DNA of 20,153 bases from CAYXGE01 sp964464435 (GTDB taxonomy: Bacteria; Pseudomonadota; Gammaproteobacteria; Burkholderiales; Methylophilaceae): the NCBI GenBank assembly GCA_964464435.1, contig CAYXGE010000031.1, positions 1 through 20,153 of the forward strand, in the 5' to 3' direction. The translations under genes and the position numbers were made by a program. This document shows, in pieces, positions 14,847 to 20,153 of this stretch (position 1 is the first letter of the stretch; each line of letters starts with the position of its first letter). A model generated the notes under the pieces. The model worked only from the letters and a program-made list of their open reading frames with translations. It was not told where the DNA came from and made no database searches.

Positions 14847-15568
14847 TTGGCCTAACACTTGCCCTCGCCAGCGTTATTATGGGGCAGGTGATAGAAGGTG
14901 GAGAGGTTAGCTCTCTAGTACAACCATCAGCATTTTTTGTGGTGTTTGTAGGTACCTTTGGCGCGGTTCTATTGCAAACTAAATTGAGTCATTTCAAAGT
15001 CGGTTTGGGGATGTTGCGCTGGGTCATTTACCCACCTAAGTCAGATAAAAAAGAAATGATACGGCGTTTGGTGGCATGGGGTAATCTTGCCCGCAGAGAG
15101 GGTATTTTAAGTTTAGAAAGTGCATGTAACCAAGAAAAAGATCCGTTTGTAAAAAAAGGGTTGCGCCTGATGATTGATGGCACATCGTCGCAACGCTTAC
15201 AAGAAGTATGCAATTTAGATTTAGATACCTTTGAAGCCAACTTGCGTAATGCCGCAAAAATGTGGGATGCCGCAGGTGGCTATGCACCTACTATTGGTAT
15301 TTTAGGGGCAGTACTAGGATTGATTCATGTCATGGAAAACTTATCGGCGCCTAATTTACTGGGTCAAGGTATTGCAGTTGCCTTTGTGGCCACCATTTAT
15401 GGGGTGGGTTTGGCTAACTTAGTATTTTTACCCATTGCCTACAAAATTCGTTCTCATATTCAAGTTGAAGTGACCAAACGAGAAATGATTATTGATGGAT
15501 TAGTCTGCATTGCCAATGGTGACCATCCACGCCTGATTCAAGAGCGACTCACCAGTTTCGATAAATAA
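14828..15568 (+). CDS. motC: Flagellar stator protein MotC (MotA family)
   Basis: A 246-residue MotA/TolQ/ExbB-family stator subunit with four membrane helices, at about 5-22, 33-50, 150-172 and 182-203. The cytoplasmic loop between helices 2 and 3 carries LARREGILSLE (87-97), which matches the charged stretch that contacts FliG in the motor. The third and fourth helices contain YAPTIGILGAVLGL with Pro154 and the GIAVAFVATIYGVGLAN block, both family signatures. It is shorter than E. coli MotA and resembles the MotC type that accompanies fliA in pseudomonads and many betaproteobacteria. Its start lies inside fliA, 19 bases before that stop, with an AGAG ribosome site within fliA. The partner motD follows 17 bases later. 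Confidence 0.9.
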   Translation: MDWGSVIGLTLALASVIMGQVIEGGEVSSLVQPSAFFVVFVGTFGAVLLQTKLSHFKVGLGMLRWVIYPPKSDKKEMIRRLVAWGNLARREGILSLESACNQEKDPFVKKGLRLMIDGTSSQRLQEVCNLDLDTFEANLRNAAKMWDAAGGYAPTIGILGAVLGLIHVMENLSAPNLLGQGIAVAFVATIYGVGLANLVFLPIAYKIRSHIQVEVTKREMIIDGLVCIANGDHPRLIQERLTSFDK

Positions 15569-15585
15569 TCAGCGGAAAAACCATT

Positions 15586-16413
15586 GTGGCAAGAAGAAAA
15601 AAGTTTGAAATTGAACGTGAAAACCACGACCGTTGGTTGATTTCTTACGCTGACTTTATCACCTTATTATTTGCCTTTTTTGTGGTGATGTATGCCATGT
15701 CTTCGGTTAATCAAGGCAAATATAAAGTGCTTACTACTTCGTTGGGCACTGCCTTTGGCAAGGTGCAAGAAGGCGATGGCACTGGCGCACAAACAGCATC
15801 ACCCAACACCACAGGGCCAACAACAGAAGCCAAAAAAAAAGGCTATTCATTTATTAAACCATTTGCTGAATTAAAACCGCGCACGCCTAAATGGCAACGC
15901 GAGCGTGAAGCTATGATTGAGCAAGCGATGCAGTTTGCTAATACTTTATCGCCGTTGGTGAATGAAGGCAAAGTGCAAGTGGTGCAAAATAATCGTGGTA
16001 TTCGCATAGATATTGCAAGCCAGTTGTTGTTTGCGCAAGGCTCAGCAGAAGTACAGGCCAGCGCCTATAGCACCTTGCAAGAAATTGCGGGGTTGCTAAA
16101 TGCGCATCAAAACTATCTGCAAGTAGAAGGGCATACCGATAATGTACCCATTCATAGTGAACAATTTTACTCAAATTGGGAGCTTTCAGCCCTGCGTGCC
16201 AGCAGTGTATTGCGCATGCTTGCCCAGTTTGGGGTGAGTGAAACTCGCATGGGCGCTGTTGGTTATGGTGATGTGCAACCCATAGCCAGTAACGATACCC
16301 TTGAAGGTCAAGCCCGTAATCGTCGAGTATCCATAATGGTATTGTACGATGCCCCGCAAGCCGCTAATGACGGCACTGCCATACAACCCAATGTGAGTGG
16401 TGAGGTGAAATAA
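15586..16413 (+). CDS. motD: Flagellar stator protein MotD (MotB family)
   Basis: A 275-residue stator subunit that anchors the MotC ring to peptidoglycan and carries the proton-binding aspartate. The translation begins at a GTG (15586) with GGAA about ten bases ahead; no ATG fits the conserved N-terminus MARRKKFEIERENHDRWL. The single membrane helix is at about 18-40 with Asp23 (SYADFITLLFAFF) as the ion-binding residue. A Gly/Thr-rich linker follows (60-85), then a plug/periplasmic linker. The OmpA-like peptidoglycan-binding domain is at about 125-255, with VEGHTDNVP and SNWELSALRASSVLRML and the closing QARNRRVSIMV. All expected blocks are present. Proton rather than sodium use is likely but not provable here. 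Confidence 0.93.
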   Translation: MARRKKFEIERENHDRWLISYADFITLLFAFFVVMYAMSSVNQGKYKVLTTSLGTAFGKVQEGDGTGAQTASPNTTGPTTEAKKKGYSFIKPFAELKPRTPKWQREREAMIEQAMQFANTLSPLVNEGKVQVVQNNRGIRIDIASQLLFAQGSAEVQASAYSTLQEIAGLLNAHQNYLQVEGHTDNVPIHSEQFYSNWELSALRASSVLRMLAQFGVSETRMGAVGYGDVQPIASNDTLEGQARNRRVSIMVLYDAPQAANDGTAIQPNVSGEVK

Positions 16414-16416
16414 GCC

Positions 16417-16451
16417 AAAAAAGCCACGTTAATCTTAGTTATGGTTTTTTT
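16417..16451 (+). terminator. Possible terminator after motD
   Basis: AAAAAAGCCA and TGGTTTTTTT can pair as a ten-base stem with one G-U pair, around a 15-base loop, ending in a seven-T run four bases past the motD stop. The stem is AT-rich and the loop large, so it is weak; the downstream cyclic-di-GMP genes may still be read through. Confidence 0.3.
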
Positions 16452-16534
16452 AGTTGCACGCTACACTTAATTTACAGTACTGATACTGAAACAGTTAATT
16501 TAACAGCATCATATAACTAAGCAACGGTGAGATT

Positions 16535-17752
16535 ATGCAAGAAGAACAAGCATTTATCGGGCGCCAGCCCATTATGGATAGCAAACAACGCATTATTGGC
16601 TATGAGCTCTTATTTAGACATGGTGCAGATGCGTCAAATGCGGTATTTGCAGATGATTTAAAAGCCTGTGTGCAAGTGTTGGTAAGTGCATTAAATGATT
16701 TTGATTCTGAATGGCTGCTGGGCGATAAATTTGCCTTTATTAATGTTAATCAAGACATGTTATTAGGTGAAATGGTTGAGCTATTGCCACCTAAAAGAAC
16801 TGTATTAGAAATTCTTAAAACGGTAGACCTCAATGAAGCAGTGATTGCACGCATTGCCGAGCTTAAACAAAAGGGCTTTAGCATTGCTCTAGATAACCCG
16901 CCCAATACTTTAATTGATTCCCATCTCATGGGTTTGGTAGATTACGTAAAAATTGATGTGCTCACGCTAGGCATGGATAAAGCCACTGAGCTATTCATGC
17001 ACTTTAAGCCTTTTGACGTGAAAATGATTGCAGAAAAGGTTGAAACCGCAGCCCAACATAAAGCACTAGAAAAAATTGGCTTTAAAGTGTTCCAAGGCTT
17101 CTATTTTGCGCATCCAGAAACGTTAACTGCAAAAGTCATTAACCCCACCTTTACCAGTGTGCTCGATTTAATGAACATGGTTTCTCGTGATGCCGAAATT
17201 TCTGAAATAGAAATGGGCTTTAAAAAAGATGCGGCTATTTCATTTAAGCTACTTCGCTACATTAACTCTGTTGGCTTTGGTTTGTCATGCGAGATTAAAT
17301 CGATTGGACATGCACTTTCAATTTTAGGTAGAAAACAATTGTATCGCTGGTTGGCGTTGCTCATGGCCACAGCTGGAGAAAACACCACTTCACCAGCCCT
17401 GATGAAAACCTCAATAACACGTGGGCGCCTCACAGAGTTACTAGGTGAAAGCTATTTTGACAAAGCCGAACGTGATAATTTATTTATTGTAGGCGTATTT
17501 TCATTGCTCGATGTCATCTTAGAAATGCCTATGGATCAAGCGCTAGATAAAATTCAACTTGCTGAGCCAGTGACAGATGCTCTACTCAATCGCCAAGGTA
17601 TTTATGGCCCATTTTTAGCATTAGCAGAAGCTTGTGAATACTCAGACAGCCAAAGCATTAATAGTTTGGCAGAGTCATTACAGTTTGACCCAGACAAAGT
17701 AAATACCTGCCATATGGCGGCATTGGCGTGGGTAGAGGAACTCGCCATTTAG
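16535..17752 (+). CDS. EAL-HDOD signalling protein with a damaged EAL catalytic site
   Basis: A 405-residue protein of the YuxH/CdgJ type. Residues about 5-200 are an EAL domain: GYELLFR (22-28) replaces the EAL motif, FINVN (68-72), a LEI (91-93), then LDNPPN at 119-124 where active phosphodiesterases have DDFGTG. VKID (138-141), AEKVE (166-170) and FQGFYF (186-191) are kept. Loss of the second metal aspartate and of loop 6 argues that it does not hydrolyse cyclic-di-GMP; it may bind it or work purely by contact. Residues about 200-400 are an HDOD domain (ISFKLLRYINSVGFG, SIGHALSILGRKQLYRW), an HD-like fold without the HD pair. A GGTGAG lies ahead of the start. The gene follows motD by 121 bases and is followed by a GGDEF-EAL gene after 23 bases. 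Related proteins affect motility, which fits the location. Confidence 0.9.
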   Translation: MQEEQAFIGRQPIMDSKQRIIGYELLFRHGADASNAVFADDLKACVQVLVSALNDFDSEWLLGDKFAFINVNQDMLLGEMVELLPPKRTVLEILKTVDLNEAVIARIAELKQKGFSIALDNPPNTLIDSHLMGLVDYVKIDVLTLGMDKATELFMHFKPFDVKMIAEKVETAAQHKALEKIGFKVFQGFYFAHPETLTAKVINPTFTSVLDLMNMVSRDAEISEIEMGFKKDAAISFKLLRYINSVGFGLSCEIKSIGHALSILGRKQLYRWLALLMATAGENTTSPALMKTSITRGRLTELLGESYFDKAERDNLFIVGVFSLLDVILEMPMDQALDKIQLAEPVTDALLNRQGIYGPFLALAEACEYSDSQSINSLAESLQFDPDKVNTCHMAALAWVEELAI

Positions 17753-17775
17753 TTGGCAAGTGATTGGTAAACTAA

Positions 17776-20153
17776 ATGCATGCAGTGACAAAATCTAGGC
17801 ATTTAGTTAGTACTTCGCAACACATGGTAAAACCTATACAGTTACTAGAAAGTGGTTTGCAAGGACAGCAATATCAAGCACAACATGAAGCAAAAAGCCT
17901 AGCAGTAATGCAGGCAAGAAAGCCAATTTTGACAGTCATAGAACAGCAGAAACCACATGCGTCTTTTAATGCGGCAAAAACCATATTGGTGTTTGGCTTA
18001 AGCATTGTTTTGTTGGCACTTGTGCTTACTGGCGTGTTTCATCAGGCCGCCATTATTGTGGGCGCACTCACCTTAGCGTTTGGCTTTTTTTTATTGTTTA
18101 AACAACGTAGCAATAGCCAACTATCACAACTCAACGCAACATGGTTTAGCGTAGCGACTGAAAGCAATTTAGACGCATTTTTTATTTTTGATGCCATTAG
18201 AGATACTCGCGGAGAGGTGCAAGATTATCGTTGTGTATTTTTAAATCAGCCTGCAAAAGACCTTATTAATCAGCCAGATGATACTTTTTTAGGGCGTCAG
18301 TTATACCAATTTTTTACTTGCCTAGATACCCCCGCTTATCGTCATGCGCTAGAAATTGTTTTAGCGGCAGGCGCACCCATTGATTTTGAAATTGAAACCT
18401 GTACGCCTTACATTAACGCCAAATGGATTTACTGTAAGTTTCTAAAAATGGAAGATGGCCTTGCGCTTACTGTGAGTGATATTTCAAAAATTAAACTCAC
18501 AGAAGGCGAGCTCATTCAAGCAGAACGCTTTCAAGCCGCGATTATAGATAGCGTTTCTTACGCCATTATTGCCACCGATAAACATGGCCACATTATCACT
18601 ATGAATAATGCCGCTAACCGCATGCTGTGGTACAACGAGGCAGATATTAATAATCACCTTAGATTAGAACAGATTCATGATGCACAAGAAATTCAAGCAC
18701 GTGCTGAAGCCTTAAGTGAAGAAACAGGCAAACCAGTGCCCGCTAATTTTGAGGTATTTATAACCAAAGCCAAAACGGGTGAAGCCGATGAACGTGAATG
18801 GACTTATGTGCGCAAAGACGGCACGCGCTTGCCCGTTAAGCTTTCTATTACTGAGCTCAAAGATGAGCATGACCAAGTCTACGGCTACTTAAATGTAGCC
18901 TATGATATTTCTGAACAAAAACGCCAAGAAGAAAGCATACGGCATATTGCACTGCATGATTCCCTAACAGGCCTACCCAACCGCTCACTATTTAACGACC
19001 GTGCGCGCCAAGCTTTAGAGCAAGCCAAACGTAATAAAGAAAATGTAGCGATTGCGTTGCTAGATGTAGACCATTTTAAAAATATTAATGATTCTCTCGG
19101 GCATCATATTGGTGATTTACTTTTGCAAGAAGTTGCGCAACGCCTTGTGGGCAATGTACGTGTCACAGACACTATTGCGCGTTTAGGCGGCGATGAATTT
19201 GCCTTTTTATTGCCCAAAATTGATAACCCCAACGGCATTCAAATGGTCATGCAAAAAATTGTTAAAGCCATGCGCCCAACGGTGGATGCGCACGACCATC
19301 ATTTGCATATCACTGCAAGTATAGGCGTAGCGGTTTACCCAAACGATGGCGAAGATGTTGCTACCTTGCTCAGAAAAGCAGACACCGCCATGTATGCCGC
19401 TAAAAAACTAGGGCGTGATAACTATCAAGTATTTGATGCAGAAATGGAAGCGCAAACTTCTAACCGCATTCACCTAGAAAACCAAATGCGTGAAGCACTC
19501 GCAAACAATGAATTTGAGCTGTTTTACCAACCATTAGTCAATGCGCAAACACAACAAATTGAAGGCGTAGAAGCCTTAATTAGATGGCAAAGAAACGCAG
19601 GGCAATACATCTCACCTATGGAGTTTATTCCACTAGCAGAAGAAACAGGGTTGATTATTCCAATTGGCGAGTGGGTAATTAAAGAAGCCTGTAAACAAGC
19701 CAAAATCATACAGCAAGCCTTAGGTGCCAATGTGCGCATGGCACTCAATATTTCACCGCGTCAGTTTAGGCAAAAAAACCTCATTTCTCATATCTTGCAA
19801 TCCATACAAGAAGCCAATATTTCACCCACAGATATAGAGCTAGAAATTACAGAAAACGTACTTATGGCAGATATGGAAAACTCCGTAGTCGTGCTAGGGT
19901 TGCTTAGAGCGCTTGGCGTGCATGTAGCACTAGATGACTTTGGCACAGGCTACTCAAGCCTCAGCTATTTAAGCCGTTTTCCAGTAGATAGAATTAAAAT
20001 AGACCAATCATTTATGCGCAATGTATTAGTCAATAAAGAAAGCGCATCCCTTACCCGTGTGATTGTTAATATGGGCAAAACCTTAGGCATACCAGTCACT
20101 GCAGAAGGCATAGAAACAGAAGCGCAACTCGCGTTTATACAATCCACAGGGTG
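17776..20153 (+). CDS. Membrane-bound PAS-GGDEF-EAL cyclic-di-GMP protein (runs off the right edge)
   Basis: An open frame of 792 codons with no stop before the window ends. The start is the ATG at 17776, which directly follows an in-frame TAA; its ribosome site is poor, so a later start (17824) is possible. Two membrane helices lie at about 68-108. Two PAS-like regions follow, at about 120-240 and 250-385, the second ending in the VAYDISEQKRQEE linker. The GGDEF domain (about 388-550) has LDVDHFKNINDSLGHHIGD and an intact GGDEF at 471-475, with RVTD (462-465) five residues before it as an inhibitory I-site. The EAL domain starts near 566: EALIRW (599-604), NISPRQF (658-664), ELEITEN, DDFGTGYSS (720-728), IKID and AEGIE are all intact. 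Both synthesis and hydrolysis of cyclic-di-GMP are therefore possible. The C-terminal end of EAL is missing only because of the window edge. Probably co-transcribed with the EAL-HDOD gene. Confidence 0.93.
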   Translation, partial: MHAVTKSRHLVSTSQHMVKPIQLLESGLQGQQYQAQHEAKSLAVMQARKPILTVIEQQKPHASFNAAKTILVFGLSIVLLALVLTGVFHQAAIIVGALTLAFGFFLLFKQRSNSQLSQLNATWFSVATESNLDAFFIFDAIRDTRGEVQDYRCVFLNQPAKDLINQPDDTFLGRQLYQFFTCLDTPAYRHALEIVLAAGAPIDFEIETCTPYINAKWIYCKFLKMEDGLALTVSDISKIKLTEGELIQAERFQAAIIDSVSYAIIATDKHGHIITMNNAANRMLWYNEADINNHLRLEQIHDAQEIQARAEALSEETGKPVPANFEVFITKAKTGEADEREWTYVRKDGTRLPVKLSITELKDEHDQVYGYLNVAYDISEQKRQEESIRHIALHDSLTGLPNRSLFNDRARQALEQAKRNKENVAIALLDVDHFKNINDSLGHHIGDLLLQEVAQRLVGNVRVTDTIARLGGDEFAFLLPKIDNPNGIQMVMQKIVKAMRPTVDAHDHHLHITASIGVAVYPNDGEDVATLLRKADTAMYAAKKLGRDNYQVFDAEMEAQTSNRIHLENQMREALANNEFELFYQPLVNAQTQQIEGVEALIRWQRNAGQYISPMEFIPLAEETGLIIPIGEWVIKEACKQAKIIQQALGANVRMALNISPRQFRQKNLISHILQSIQEANISPTDIELEITENVLMADMENSVVVLGLLRALGVHVALDDFGTGYSSLSYLSRFPVDRIKIDQSFMRNVLVNKESASLTRVIVNMGKTLGIPVTAEGIETEAQLAFIQSTG

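Noticed and set aside
1..20153. Mobile elements, CRISPR arrays, tRNA or rRNA genes
   Set aside because: Read for transposase motifs, regular direct repeats and conserved RNA segments; nothing convincing was found by eye.

Overview
The window reads as a chromosomal segment of a flagellated betaproteobacterium with a low-to-mid GC genome. Gene content and style (AceE-type pyruvate dehydrogenase, the flhB-flhA-flhF-flhG-fliA-motC-motD order, a FlhG starting with a DQAEGLR helix) fit the Nitrosomonadales, perhaps Methylophilaceae. That placement is inference from gene content and base composition by eye, not a computed assignment. No rRNA, tRNA, CRISPR array, insertion sequence or phage gene was seen. 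Gene density is high and no gene-free stretch exceeds about 270 bases.

Region 1 (1-649, minus): the 5' part of aceE (pyruvate dehydrogenase E1), running off the left edge, with a plausible sigma-70 promoter behind it. Region 2 (920-2845, plus): a DUF3095 protein whose N-terminal half looks like a class III nucleotidyl cyclase core, followed by a Crp/Fnr-type regulator. This pair is the most suggestive candidate for an undescribed signalling unit. Region 3 (2804-3880, minus): an exported pentapeptide-repeat protein with a YHS-like N-terminus and a CxxC motif. Its 3' end overlaps the regulator gene, and a near-consensus CRP-type palindrome lies upstream of it.

Region 4 (4026-7517, minus) is a tight sulfide/persulfide operon: BigR/SqrR-type ArsR repressor, then a fusion of a DUF442 rhodanese/phosphatase-like domain to a type II sulfide:quinone oxidoreductase, then a TauE/SafE anion exporter, then an ETHE1-type persulfide dioxygenase. 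The inferred pathway is sulfide to persulfide, transfer through the CRTGNR loop, oxidation to sulfite, and sulfite export, with the two-cysteine repressor sensing sulfane sulfur. A 16-bp AT-rich palindrome in front of the repressor gene is a good operator candidate. Region 5 (7700-8329, plus) is a small exported glycine-zipper protein, preceded by two dyads and followed by a strong terminator.

Region 6 (8530-16413, plus) is a flagellar operon with overlapping or closely spaced genes: export gate (flhB, flhA), pole-localising GTPase (flhF), its MinD-like partner (flhG), sigma-28 (fliA) and a second-type stator pair (motC, motD). The FlhG copy has lost every recognisable ATPase residue but keeps the N-terminal helix that stimulates FlhF. 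Region 7 (16535-20153, plus) continues with two cyclic-di-GMP proteins: an EAL-HDOD protein with a damaged catalytic site and a membrane PAS-GGDEF-EAL protein with intact motifs that runs off the right edge.
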